Counted from the stretch's first letter, positions 21,926-33,673 are shown. The stretch: DNA of 64,000 nt from Paragorgia papillata (GCA_035771165.1 JAWNZC010000314.1:1165501-1229500), one strand, 5' to 3'. Notes: generated by a model from the sequence alone, not told the origin. Program-made: numbers and translations.

Positions 21926-21939
21926 CTCTATGTAATATT

Positions 21940-22098
21940 ATGATCGCCGAGGAAAACTTTGAGAATCTTACCGACAGGGAACTTACACGGTTGATCAGAG
22001 AAGTTGCATCTAATTTTCCCGTGCATGTTGATGAAGGAAAATATATGCAAGCGGGAAATTTAGAAGAAGTTAAGACAAAATATTGCTTTGTCTTCTAA
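21940..22098 (+). CDS. Possible short exon or gene start, unknown
   Basis: From ATG 21940 the frame encodes a charged 52-residue peptide starting MIAEENFENLTDRELTRLIR, helical in character and unlike repeat translation. It then runs into the tandem palindromic repeat and stops. It may be the first exon of an unrecognised gene or a transposon gene remnant. No homologue is recognised and no confident donor was found. Confidence 0.25.
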   Translation: MIAEENFENLTDRELTRLIREVASNFPVHVDEGKYMQAGNLEEVKTKYCFVF

Positions 22099-22205
22099 TT
22101 TTCCCTCATCAACATGCACGGGAAAATTAGAAGAAGACAAAGGATTTCTTTGTCTTCTAATTTTCCCTCATCAACATGCACGGGAAAATTAGAAGACAAA
22201 GGATA
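22010..22205. repeat. Tandem, self-complementary ~60-bp repeat
   Basis: TTTGTCTTCTAATTTTCCCT, CATCAACATGCACGGGAAAA and TTAGAAGACAAAGGA are reiterated about twice in direct order. A diverged inverted copy (TTTTCCCGTGCATGTTGATG) lies at ~22015. Each unit can fold on itself. Confidence 0.7.
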
Positions 22206-23615
22206 AATTTCCCTCTTGCATGAGCGATGAGGGAAATACGAGGTTTACATTCCCTCGGAGAACAAAAGAATCCGAGGCGATCATGGTATTATTTACAGAT
22301 AATTTAGATAATATAAAAACAAAGACCAGCCGACAACTTGAAAAAGCATAAAACAAAACATATTCCGAAAAATAATGCCATCTGAAAATTAAACTCAAGA
22401 TATATATGAATTAAAACAAGTGGAATTACTGTGAAATTGTAATATTTCGACTCTGTTTCAAAGTCACCTTTCGAAATTTGATTTTTTTTTTAGTTTAGGA
22501 CGGTGGCACAGAGTACACCCCCAAGGTTCTTTAATACATAATTCGGTCACAGAATAGAGATTCGGTGCTGGTAAATTTCAGTATGGAGGCAGGAGGTGCT
22601 TAATCTGCAGTTTCCTTTATGCGTTTTTTTACTGCCAGAAGATGATTGCCCAGCAAATAATTTTCGAAAAGCTATTACCATATATCTTGGAAAAACAATT
22701 TAATTTACTTTGGATGTAAGCGATTTTAGGGAACTTTTTAACAATGAGAAGAAGATAAGAAAACATGATACGTTAAACGATTAGAGGAAGGTGTCAAGCA
22801 TAATAAATTATAGGCCAGTTGGCACTAGCTTGGCAACGACTCATTTAGGAATTATTTGTTCTTCTGGACCTTCTTCGCAGACTGCGGTTGATAATTTAGA
22901 ATAGGAATAAGATAGACAGCTTATATACTTTGTATGTTTATATACTCTTAAAATAGACTTCCGAGCATTGACGTAGTACGTTTTTCTTGTTTTTATAGGT
23001 TTACCGTTTACGTGTAAATTTGCAAATGCATTGATCTTAAATTTGTTCTAACAGTCAGCATGTTTGTCATTATATATAACAACAATCTTACGAGACTCTA
23101 TAGTGTATCATTCTGTCAGTCAAAGCAAAATAAAATCAAGTTTTCACTTTTCAATAATTTACAAATATAATTAATTTATAAACTTCAACTAGCCAAATCT
23201 GTGTGCATAACGTGTTCAACAATGTAGTTTAGTTGACCATAAAGAAATAAAGTAGTAGTTCTGTAATGATCGAGTTATTTTTTTAAATTATTTTGGGCAA
23301 TAACACACCACTGAAACATTTGCCTTCCTAATTTGGTTCAATTTTGCAGTCTGAAGGGTCTGTTAACGAGATCAGGTTATGGCTTAGGGACGTTAGGGTC
23401 TATAAGGGATAACTGCATGGGAAACCGGATCAGAGTTGTCCTAGTTTAACATCATGAGAAAACAAACTACCAGCTTTATGTAAAAGCTCAGAGTGTGCAT
23501 GTGTAATTATGTCAAAGTTTACAATTGCATAGATGTTGGGGGATAACTCTACAGACTAATTAAAATCTCTGATCCCAAATTACATGTACCTTGGTTTCAT
23601 GTCAACGGTTTACTT
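22206..23615. other. No recognisable gene
   Basis: AT-rich intergenic sequence upstream of the JmjC gene. I found no motif-bearing frame, tRNA or strong inverted repeat. Confidence 0.5.
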
Positions 23616-23620
23616 TAAAT

Positions 23621-23657
23621 TGTCCCCCCCCCCCCCACCCCACCCCACCCCACCCCT
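23621..23657. repeat. C-homopolymer / (ACCCC)n tract
   Basis: A run of C's is followed by ACCCC pentamers. The complementary strand is G-rich in runs of four and could form quadruplexes. Confidence 0.85.
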
Positions 23658-23874
23658 CAACTTGATGTTCTCATCAAGCTAGGAACGTTTATTTATCTCT
23701 CAAGTCAACCCTCTTCTCAATAAGAATATTCGATCTTTCTCTTTACCACTATTTTAATTTCTGACACTGTTTCTTTGCCTGTCTCACCCATTCCCACTCC
23801 CTTCTCTTATTTCATCACAGTTTATTTTTGTATCGGTTAACGTTAAGTATTAGTCAAAATCGTATAAATATTTA

Positions 23875-23925
23875 TCCCTCTGAAGATGTTAATTACCTGA
23901 ATAGTGACGAAACGTTAGTAAATTA
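23875..23925 (+). mobile_element. Penelope-type end motif
   Basis: CTGAAGATGTT...GACGAAACGTTAG has the CTGANGA...GAAACGTT frame seen at retroelement ends elsewhere in the window. It is an isolated fragment. Confidence 0.35.
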
Positions 23926-24150
23926 AATTATGTTTTTTTCAAATTTTAGCGTTATACTTTTTTGAAAATTATTTGCATGGTGCCATGGGCAATTATCTTT
24001 TTGACAAGAGGTCACAAGACTACGCTTTCCGCCTGGTATATCAATATCTACTGTAGTATATGAACTGCACTTCAAGCAATATTTTGTGCGAGTCTCACAA
24101 ACAAACAAAGTGAACAAATGTCGTACACGCGCGGTTGGGATCAATTCCAT
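23923..24150 (-). CDS. Candidate exon split by the outer transposon
   Basis: The minus-strand frame has four cysteines in CLKCSSY and SCQKDNCPWHH, suggestive of a zinc-binding fold. Across the 8-bp target duplication the same frame continues into 30488-30561, where ~25 further residues are open before a stop. Before insertion this was therefore one open frame of about 100 residues. I do not recognise the family; it may itself belong to an older transposon. Confidence 0.35.
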   Translation of the reverse strand: MELIPTARVRHLFTLFVCETRTKYCLKCSSYTTVDIDIPGGKRSLVTSCQKDNCPWHHANNFQKSITLKFEKNII

Positions 24151-24344
24151 GAATGCCCAATCTCGAGCCCATAGTCACCCCCTTTTTGGTCAGCGAATTA
24201 CCCCTGAAATGAGGGGTTCCGGTTGTTAAGCGTATGATCATAGCCTCAGCTGCTGTGCAGAATATGCGTTGTGTTCATGAGTTCGTTTCTGTTTGAAATC
24301 GCAAATACTAGCTAATACTCGTATCCAGACTGCATAGTGTGGCA

Positions 24345-24400
24345 ACGGCGCACCCAATATATTTTCTATATGTAAAAAAAGCGCACCTGGGCTGGAGTGA
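24345..24400. promoter_or_regulatory. Subterminal repeats, left end of inner transposon
   Basis: GGCGCACCC and GCGCACCTGGGC sit 20-75 bp inside the left end. The same words are reiterated at the right end in the same strand-relative pattern, as expected for transposase binding sites. Confidence 0.5.
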
Positions 24401-24597
24401 GTGCAAAATCTAACGCATCTCGCGTTACATATTAGGTGACATAGGTGTACTGATTATTTAGTGATTGATTACATATTGACGTTGGAGAACTTGGTTTTAA
24501 CAACGTTTGATTTAGTTTTGACATAATTCGAACCGTGCATAGCCATAGTCATAGAGCTTAACATTTACACTGTCTAACATAATATAAAATTCTTGTT

Positions 24598-27500
24598 TTA
24601 AAAGTCAGCCGCAACAACATGAGGACATCTTGGTTGCTCTGCTGCTAATCGATCGACAACCTTGCTGACTCTGTATTTCATTGCAGCTCTCTTTCTACCA
24701 TTATTGAACATAGCACTTCTATGCGTAGAGATACCAAGTGTTTTGCTGCCTTCAGAGTGGAGTTTGCCGACTTCACGCATGGTTTCCATGCATGATATGC
24801 ATGGGTTCGGGAATAGACCAATCCACCACAGCTCGCTGCATCAAAACCTCATTCGACTGTCCACCGTATTGCTTGTGTGCCTTCACAACACTATAAAACC
24901 CTTCGACAATAGCTTCACACCCGCCTGAAGCTAACGCGACATCTAGTGCTATGCACATCTCCTGTCCGAGAGATTTAGATACTTGATCGTTGTTGTAAAA
25001 GGATTCCACCAACGATTCTTCGCAAACCCGTCCTTTAACTTGTTTGCCCGAAGAGAACTCTAGCAGAAACCATTTATCCATGCTAAGATCTTCCAAAACC
25101 GAGAACTGCTTCAATTGACTCACTTGAAATTCCTCGATCTTTTTGCCATCCTTATCGCGAAAGCTTTCATAAGCAGATCCACCAAGCCCTTGCCAGATAA
25201 TATTTTGGAGTGTTGTCTTCAAATTTTTCAACACTAAATCACTGCTATGTGCAAAAAGTTCAAGATCTGGATTCATATCACTTAAATTTACAATATGAGG
25301 AAGGTTACATGCAGACATGCATATAAAATTCATTGAATTCTTCACGGCCACATGTTTCCCATTCCCTGCGATCTGCTTTCGAAATTGACAGCTTTCCGTT
25401 CTGTACACTAAACTTTGAGAGCTTTTCAATCATGTTCTCGAAATCGAAAATCTTTCCCATCTGTTTTACTACGTCAGGAACGATGTCATTGTAACGACTT
25501 TCCAGTTCTGCCTTAATCTCCTGGCACAAAGTTATGAGACCATTAATGCACTCGAAGCTGTTTCTGGCCTCCCATGTATAGACAGTTTTCTTCTTCCCAT
25601 GTGTCTCGTTTGCCACATTCTGCACCGTCTCCTTAACTACTAGCCACCCACGCAGAACTGGCACGCCTTGAAAAGACCCAACAACATGCAATATATTCAT
25701 CTTCACTGTCTCCATCATCATTGTCGAAAGACGTAAGTTCTTCCCAATGCTTGCTAAGAGTAGGTAGCAGCACATTAGACGGATTCTCTCCTTCCCTGAC
25801 TTCTGCAAGGTTGGCTTGCATTCTTTCAATAAGGTCTGTCACTCTAGGGAACCAAGAAACTATTTTCCAGGGGGGGGGATTAACGGCCTGACTTTTTGTC
25901 ATGAGCGTAACACTTGGTCTTAGCACATCTAGAACCCCACATATATCGATGGCGTAATCTTGGCCTCGTACCTGAGAAAATACAAATTAAAATTTTGTAA
26001 CACTGCATGATGAATAACACATTATGGATGACATTTCATTGAATTATTCGCAGGAACAAAAGGTAAGGAAAACTTTCAATTCATACCTCATACTTTGCCT
26101 GCTCACAATCATCATCTACATTTTCTCTATATTGCATGAAAACTTCCATCAATGCCTTGTAGCTCTTATAAATCTTATCCCATTGCTCAAAGGATGAACT
26201 AAAGAAACGTGTGGTCGCAAACGTTACCGTTTCTAGAGCCCGCAACCCAAGAGAAGATGCCAAACCTTTGTACTCAGAGTGACCACGTCCTCGACTAAAA
26301 ATCGTATGAAGCCGGTTAGACCTTTTAATGAGTCTCGCTAGGAACGCGGAGGACTGTCTCTTTGTTCGCAATGCTTCCATAGCCAAATCCATCCAATGGG
26401 ATACGTCCCATGGTGTCAGGAAAAGGGATCGGCTGGATGGTCGATCGTCCGATCCCATTTGTTCATAAAGAGCATCTTTAAACGTGTTGGATTGATACTG
26501 GCCATCGGCATGGATTGCTATAGTCAATTTAAAGCAGGGTTAAAATAAAAAAATGTTTAGGCTTAGGGTTGTTTGGAGGTGGTAGAAGGTTACGTTATGT
26601 ATAATCACGTCAAAATTGCCCGAGTAGTAACTATGTCGTTATTGTTTACCTCTCACATAATGCAAATCACTTAGTGTGAAAGAAACTTTCTTCTTCAATA
26701 CATCAACAATCTGTTCGACAAGATCTGCGCCGCAACCGCCAACAACGTCTCGTGTTACTGGGTCAACTGAGTAGACAAGTGGACAATCTAAAGGCATTGC
26801 AACCCGTCTTCCATTAACAGGCATGAGCATCAAAATCGCATGGTTCGTTTCTCTATGAGGTGTAGATTTGTCAATGGCAATGGAAACATGAGGGCGCAAA
26901 CCGGTTGCTTTCAGTGGCTTGCGTAGGTACTCCGATGTTTTCAAAATGGCATATTGGTATGCTGTCTTCATGACCTCTGGAAATTGATTACTGTACAGAA
27001 AAAGATAATATTATACCTTATTTTAATAGCATTATTTAATTCATTATAGTTCATCGAGCTAAATTTTCTAGAAAATGTACAGTAAGCTATAATATTTACC
27101 GTCCATGGCCAATGGATCCTACATCTGAACCACAAAATGATAAGAATCCAATCATGGTCTCATAACTCAAAGCTGCTGCTTTCATTTTGCAAACTTGGAT
27201 TGCAGCGCTCACCAGATTTGTATTAACCTTGTCATTTCCTGCATTGCGCTTCCTTTCGCTGATCTCGTGCTGTTTCGCTTTAAAATGTTCTTGTCCACCA
27301 CTGCGAATTGAACTACACTGTACAGCCAACATGGTCTGTTAATGCACCCTTAAAACTGAACCAGACTTGGTTCCCCCCAGAAATCAATGCCTCTGTTTTC
27401 TCGCCTTCATAAATCATACCAGTTCCCCAACATTGGCAAGAGCTGGCATTCCTGGCAAAGGAAGAGCAAAAATGGTTTTACACATCCACTACTGTATATC

Positions 27501-29383
27501 TACTACAGTTACGGATATAAGGACAAAGTCACTGGTAACATACCTTTTTTTCTTGCGTTGTGACACTAAATATTGTTTGCATGGTACACATGTTACTCTG
27601 CAACCATCATCAAGAATTTCAACAAGTATATCTGGATGGGAAATTTCGAGGAGATTTGAAAACTCTTTCAAAGATCCTACATTGGTATTATTCTTATCAT
27701 TGACTTTCGATTTCACTTTTGGTTCTAAGGTAAGATCATCCAGCTTCAACAATATGCGGTTTATATCGGTCTGTATTTTGTTGATCGGTGAAATTTCTTC
27801 CTCATTTTCATCTTCGATAAAACCCTTCAACATACTTTGAACCTTTTCCCTCTCTATCACTTTGCCTGTTGTTTGACTTTCACAGTCCGCTTCATCAACA
27901 CTACCTGTATCTTGACTATGTCCAATGACTGGTGTTGAAGAGAGCCGGAATCCTCTTTTTCATTAGATTTGTCTACTTTACCCATTCCTTCATCCATCTC
28001 ATCAGCTGTTTCTTTGTCAATCTGTTTTCCTGACAAGTCTATCATATTATCTTCTTTTCGTTTTGTCCTTGCAAGCAACTTTCTTGCAGATTCATGATCC
28101 TTTGGAACAATATTTCTGAGAGAGTTATTGGGGTCTTCATTTTATGCTTTTGCTGCCAATGTCGAATCTTATATGAATCTCGACCACGTACAAGTTCTCC
28201 TCCACATTTCAAACAAACATGGGGATCTGGTTGGTCTTTCTTGGATTGTATTCTGCTAGATGCCTGCAGTTTTCTTATCTTCACATTGTCGGATTTTTGT
28301 ACACGGTGTGTTTTCTTTTAAATCCTGCCCAAGGATCCTTTTTGACAGTCAAATCCTCAGACAATTCTCCTCCTGACCCGGCAGTTTTAGCTGCAAAGAA
28401 GGTAATGTATAACTTTTTACTACATGTAGGCTTTCCAGTTTCCAATAACTAAATTACATAATACAGTAGGATCTTTTTATTGAAATCTGAAGGACCCGAA
28501 GACCATCAATCAGTTTGTAAGCTAAACTTACTTTCTTTAGCAATACAATTTGAACAAGTAATCTTTTGTCCATATCCTTCCTCTTCCCCTTCAACTGGGT
28601 TGCCACAGAACACATGGACATAATTTTTACAAACAATACACTGATGGACATTTCCAACTTCCTGGTCACAAATTGGACATAACTGATGATCATCTCCTAC
28701 ACATAAAAAGTGTATGTCAATTACTCAATTTTACAGTTTTACATCTAAAATATCTTGAATGCAAATTGTCATTGATCAAACAAAAATGTATTAGAGACAA
28801 AATGAGATACAGTAATTTGACTAGAGCACCCCCCCCCCCCCCAAAAAAAAAATCCAGATCATGCTGGATCCATAAAATGAAATTAGCCAAAAAAACCTTG
28901 GAATTCTCTAAAAATCCTCGGAAGTCTTGGACAAACACGCGAAGTAAAAAAAACAACACCGAAAATCTTGCAGTGATACTGATACACCTTGCTTGCTCAG
29001 TGCTCACAGTCACTGGCACTGCTCCATGGCTTTCAGAAGTTGGCTGACAAATCAAATTAATGACATTTTCAATCCATTCCAATCCTCGCCGAATTTCGAC
29101 CATCCACACTTTGCAGGATATTTGTGTCACTTTTGTGGGTTTTTTGTTTCAAAACAATACATTTTTTATCGTTTTACTGTTAGGTTTTACTGTTTTAGGA
29201 CAATTTTAATTATGTAAATTTGCCACAGCCCACAGGCACAGTCCACAGGCACTGCTCAATGCTCATTATGTATTTATTAATTCATCAATCGTTTTACGAT
29301 AGACAGCTCTGAGCTCGAATGCTCGATGAGATAATTCGATCCCCTATTCAAAAAAATGTATTAAATTCCTTACCTTCGTTCAT
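24598..29383 (-). pseudogene. Zinc-finger hAT-like transposase, seven exons, several frameshifts
   Basis: The exons, with matching phases, are 29383-29374, 28696-28532, 28390-27544, 27451-27100, 26990-26650, 26517-26087 and 25971-24598. Exon 2 is a C-rich finger (LCPICDQEVGNVHQCIVCKN...FCGNP...CSNC). Exon 3 has a second one (CLKCGG...HWQQKHK). The RNase-H-type core reads SIAIDKSTPHRETNHAILML (first Asp), AIHADGQYQSNTF (second Asp) and WDVSHWMDLAM, then a TRF segment. The Glu region is GGCEAIVEGFYSVVKAHKQY followed by GGQSNEVL. One-base shifts lie near 28310, 28135, 27940, 27310, 25675, 25310 and 24785, mostly in A- or repeat-rich spots. The protein resembles ZMYM/ZNF862/C17orf113-type hAT derivatives; the exact superfamily is uncertain. 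Confidence 0.7.
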
Positions 29384-29669
29384 CACATATTTCCGGACAC
29401 CGAAACTAGCTCTGAGAAACTCGTATAAAAAGTCAAAAAAGAAAGGCCGAAAGCGTATATTAAATCAGTGAAGAAAATCACACAACTTGCCAGTTGGCCC
29501 CATGCCCCAGGTTGGCAAAGGCAGAGCACGTCCATAATTAAATAGTGATAATATACGCACGAAGCCACGAACGTGATCGTCATCCATTCTGCACAATTAT
29601 TTATCGGACACTGACAAACTTCTTTATATTTAAGTATTTACTGTTATATTGATAACAATTTATGAAAAC

Positions 29670-29840
29670 TATGGCGGCACACTTGAGAATTTTTTCAACT
29701 ATTATATTTATGTCGCACCTGAGAAGTTAGAATTTCTTCGTGTCACACCTGAGATTTTTTTCAATGCGCACTTGGGATTTTTTGCGCACCTGAACCTGAA
29801 TTTCGGTCGTTTTGCGCACCCGAGATCTCGTCGAAAAGTG
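29670..29840. promoter_or_regulatory. Subterminal repeats, right end of inner transposon
   Basis: Six degenerate units of the form G-CGCACCTGAGA-TTTTTTC occur (GGCACACTTGAG, GTCGCACCTGAG, GTCACACCTGAG, GCGCACTTGGG, GCGCACCTGAAC, GCGCACCCGAG), spaced roughly 20-40 bp. They lie immediately upstream of the transposase gene and may also affect its promoter. Confidence 0.55.
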
Positions 29841-30487
29841 CCACACTATGCAGTCTGGACTCGTATACTATATTTGTGAGAATCCTGCATAAAACGTACG
29901 CAGATCAAATGCACGTTAAAATTGTCGGAGAGAGACTGACACTGCTGGTGGTGGCACTTGACATAAACGTTCTTGAAATCCAAGGTAAATATCAATTCAC
30001 GACGCCAATATCGTCGTCGATCAGACGTGATCACAAGCCTTTTAATACGAGTTGCGATTGCGAAGGCTGATTCCTTCTTTAATTGTCTTAAATATGCTTT
30101 TTCGTTGTTTAAATTGTTTTACATTTATACATCAAATATAACGACAAATTCCACCAGGATTTGTTTTGTTCATTGCGACTATTTGTTATTCGAAATTCGT
30201 CTTGTACTTTGGTATGAAGTTTGTTTGTGTGAATGAGACCCAGATATAATTAAACGAAGGGAAGAAGTGTAAATGAGGCGTCTAAATTTGAAGATATAAT
30301 AAGTTATTGAATAAAGCAATATATTTGACTTTCATTATTTCACAATCTGTATGTTTTGAATCGATTAATTCAATAAATTTAAATGAACCAATCAAAACGG
30401 AGAATCAATCCAGTTTCCCCAGAGTCTCCCCCGCGCTCTCCCGCTGACCAAAAAGGGGGTGACTATGGGCTCGAGATTGTGAATGCC

Positions 30488-32222
30488 ACGAGTGAAATTC
30501 CGTGAAAATTCAAAATTCTTGCTTTACAAAAGTACCGCTGACAGGATAATCCGAGGCTCAGTAGTCAAGCAAATGGCACGTAAACAACTTCAAAGTTGTC
30601 AACGAACTTTCAAATCATTGCAATACAAAATCACAATTCTCTTTGGTCATCTGGTGTGGACCTAAGCACGGTAATGCTTTTAGCTGCAAAGACTCCTATC
30701 TTGTTTGTTCTCGTTCCTTTGTCGAAGTCTTGGGTCAGTGCTCACACCTGATAGAGTAGACCCACGCTTTCAATTATAAAGCTTATAGCCTTTGTTTTGA
30801 GCTGAATGTGCTTTGAACTTGACTCGCTCGAAATTGGATGCTCATGACAAATTTTCTTTGCCTTCGTATCTGTCCATGGATAGCCCACGTGTCGATAGCA
30901 CCGAGAACTCTTCAAAATCGACTCAGGTGAGTTGAAATGGGGATGAAAACACGGTAACGTCCGCAACGACAGTGATCTCCTGCTGTTCTTGATGACATTT
31001 TTTATGTAAACGTTTAGCTTTATACTATTAAATTTAAAATGCATGCCAGGGAAAACATCGCTGTGGGCCCTACCCGTATTTAAAAGTTGGTAAATAGAGC
31101 TAGGAAAGACTAGAAAGCCACACTATCTCGTTTTAAAGATGTATTTTAATTAACTCAAGTGAAAATTTCAAGTTACAGTATAAATATCTTCGTGACAGAT
31201 ACGCATGGTGACTTTGCATGCCCTTGCTTTTCCTAAAACATCTTTATATTTAATACGTTATTTGAACCTACAATGCGTTCGATGAAGTAAGTTTAGAATG
31301 TTCTCTTCAACCTTGGTGGTAAATCTCACAAAAACTCATTTGATAGAACATCTGGAATGATGGAACATTCGAGGTTTGCAGCGAAAGAACTTGATTTAAT
31401 TATAGTTATGTAACTATTGTTATTTTTAATATTTAAATATATAATTCACGCGCACTTTGGCGAAGCAAAAATAGACTACCTCAAAATTTATAAACAAATA
31501 ATGGAATGCAAAAACAAATATATACATAGTTTTTCTAAAATATATTGCTGGTCTGTAACGAGTTTTTTATTTAATACTGAGATAAAGTGAAATTCCAGAC
31601 ATTAGTTTAAATTTAGCTCTTAACTGAAAGAGTTAATTGTAAATATTATGTAGCTTTTCAACAAATTACTCTGACTAGTATAATGCCTGTAAACTTATCG
31701 GGATGGTTAAATCATTTAGGTAGCTGTCACTGGGATTTGGGAGGGAGGGTGATACTTATTTACAGTACTGAGTCTGAGTGGATTCATGAATTCATCAAAT
31801 TCCACAATGTTTAATTTGTCATACCTGCATGTTTACATAGCTATTAAGTGACCTTTCTAGAAGGGTTAACTCTAGGTAGCCTAATTCCCCCCACCCCTTG
31901 TTTAAGTACACAAGTTCCATGGTAGCCATGCAGCATTACCTAGTACATGTAACTAGTTATTCTTTGTCACGTAAACGCATTTGGTGGGGTGACCTTGGCA
32001 GCTAGGTTACCATATGACTAAAAGATCAACCAAGAATAGATGGTGAGACATGACATTATGTGCAAATTATATATTTATATTATATGTAATTGTTCAATAA
32101 GTGGTTTACATTAATAGACCATATTAAAGTGCTGATCAATACTTTGGTGGTAGAGTAGAATAACTATAAGTATGTACTTTATTTAAAAGGTTCAGCAAAT
32201 GCAAAATTTATCTTTCACAATA
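30488..32222. other. No recognisable gene
   Basis: Apart from the continuation of the split frame (30488-30561, minus), the sequence holds a 100-codon minus frame (30742-31044) that ends at a plausible donor (CAG|GTGTGAGC). It has no recognised motif. The remainder is featureless AT-rich sequence, possibly 5' intron of the coiled-coil gene. Confidence 0.4.
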
Positions 32223-32264
<42 letters not shown>

Positions 32265-32266
32265 TA
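32223..32266. repeat. (CA)n(TA)n microsatellite
   Basis: ACACAC dinucleotides pass directly into TATATA dinucleotides. Confidence 0.9.
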
Positions 32267-32269
32267 TTT

Positions 32270-32465
32270 TTACCAAAACCGATGATGCGTGCACAGCATT
32301 CCTAAACCTTTTTGGCTGGAGCAAATGGACCAATCAGCAAAAGCAGCAAATAGACCAATCATATTTCAGTGATCTCACAGTGTCAATTTCAAAGGCTTAG
32401 GAATGCAGATGGATTTGTTAATGGTTTTTTTTTGGTCCATGCCACGGATCATTGGTTTTGGTAAT
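32270..32465. mobile_element. MITE, TTACCAAAACCGATGATGCG family, copy 1
   Basis: The ends TACCAAAACCGATGATGCG and CATTGGTTTTGGTA are inverted. Inside, GCATTCCTAAACC and GGCTTAGGAATGC form a second inverted pair. Copies 2 and 3 lie at 40945-41206 and 56371-56627. Confidence 0.8.
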
Positions 32466-32517
32466 ACATGATTCAGATGATTGTATACTGTATAATAATA
32501 TTATATTACAGTAAGCT

Positions 32518-32573
32518 TGAAATTTCTATGAGTGAATAGTTGTTGAGTCAACTATCATCTCATAGAAATTGAG
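32518..32573. repeat. Small hairpin
   Basis: GAAATTTCTATGAG and CTCATAGAAATT pair around AGTTGTTGAGTCAACT, itself self-complementary. Confidence 0.5.
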
Positions 32574-32719
32574 AGTGAATAATGTAATTGTTTCAGCAGT
32601 TCTTCCAAATTATTTTATTCAGACAAAATTGTGAAAAATTTATGTAAACTTTTAGCTGTAAAAGGAAGAAAATATTTAATTATAGTTACCATTAAGTTTG
32701 CCTTTTTATTACCTTTTTA

Positions 32720-33125
32720 GGCCACACCAATTTTATTTTGTGTTTTGCGGGCAGAAATCCTCTTTTTTCAGGATTGGAGGAGGGGAAAAAAATTAAAATA
32801 AAATTATATTGATGATTCAGGAATGTTCAAATTTATCACAAGAAATCTACATGGTATATATCACAAGAAAGGATTTATAAAGCAACATAGTACAATGTAT
32901 TGAATATATAATAGATTAGCCATTGCCTAACTGATTCAGATCAATAAGTCATTTCAGCTTCAGCAAGAACAAAACCATTGATTTTTATTATTTCGGATTC
33001 TTGACTTATTTAATATTCTTTTATTTTAAAAATAAAAGGATAAATTTTCAATTTTATTTTTATTCTGTTTTCCAGATTTTTAGCGTCAGCGGGCCCGTAA
33101 AACACAAAATAAAATTGGTGTGGCC
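32720..33125. mobile_element. PIF/Harbinger-type MITE with TTA target duplication
   Basis: The ends GGCCACACCAATTTTATTTT-GTGTTTT and inverse are flanked by TTA at 32717-32719 and 33126-33128. Non-coding. Confidence 0.8.
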
Positions 33126-33510
33126 TTAAGTTTCTGAAATTGAAAATTTTCTGGGGAAGAATTCTCCCCTAACCCCCTGGAAGTGTTTATGGCTTCACAA
33201 CTTTTACAGAAACTTTATCTTTTAAAAATGGTGGTATCTACATATAGACTTAAATGCTTGAAATATTTCTGAACCTACAGTACATGTAATCTATTAAATT
33301 GTTTTAAGTATTCAACTAACAAAACAAACACTTAACTGGTATATCCACAAATAGCAATTTAATCAAATAATCAGCAAAACAAATACGTACCTATAATACA
33401 CTGTAAGAGTTACCTTCAAACTGCGTGTATTTCAAATAGATTTCTATTGGTGGCGACCAAAAAGTTTATTATTGTTACAGCAGTAATTCTTTTGTTGCTT
33501 TGAAATAAAG

Positions 33511-33673
33511 GTGACATGTTTTTCTCCGTCACGTTCTGACGGTCAAGTTGAAGAGGAAAATGGGACTAAATATAAATCCAAAGCCTCTTTGCAAGTCTCT
33601 TCAAGTCGCATTCAAAAAGTTTGTTTGGTTAAGTTAACACCACTGGAAAAAGAAGTGCCTCTAACTTCTTCTC
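33511..33673 (+). CDS. Coiled-coil gene, first visible exon
   Basis: The acceptor GAAATAAAG precedes GTGACATG; the exon encodes VTCFSPSRSDGQVEEENGTK onward and ends C|GTAAGT (phase 1). No ATG start is implied because the frame enters from an acceptor. Confidence 0.7.

Larger units (their letters stand above)
24325..29858 (-). mobile_element. Inner 5.5-kb hAT-like transposon with 8-bp target duplication
   Basis: The 20-bp ends CCAGACTGCATAGTGTGGCA are perfectly inverted. ACTCGTAT flanks both sides (24317-24324 and 29859-29866). The element contains the transposase pseudogene on the minus strand and clusters of GCGCACCTGRG-type motifs just inside both ends. The 8-bp duplication and the domain order of the protein fit the hAT-like group, although the terminal CC is unusual for hAT. 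Confidence 0.85.
24158..30479. mobile_element. Outer DNA transposon with 38-bp ends and 8-bp target duplication
   Basis: The ends CAATCTCGAGCCCATAGTCA-CCCCCTTTTTGGTCAGCG are inverted and perfect over ~38 bp. TGAATGCC occurs at 24150-24157 and 30480-30487. With the nested inner element removed, only ~780 bp remains and none of it looks coding, so this element is non-autonomous. Confidence 0.85.

Noticed and set aside
22081..22205. CRISPR-like array
   Set aside because: Only about two units, no distinct spacers, strong self-complementarity and a eukaryotic context.
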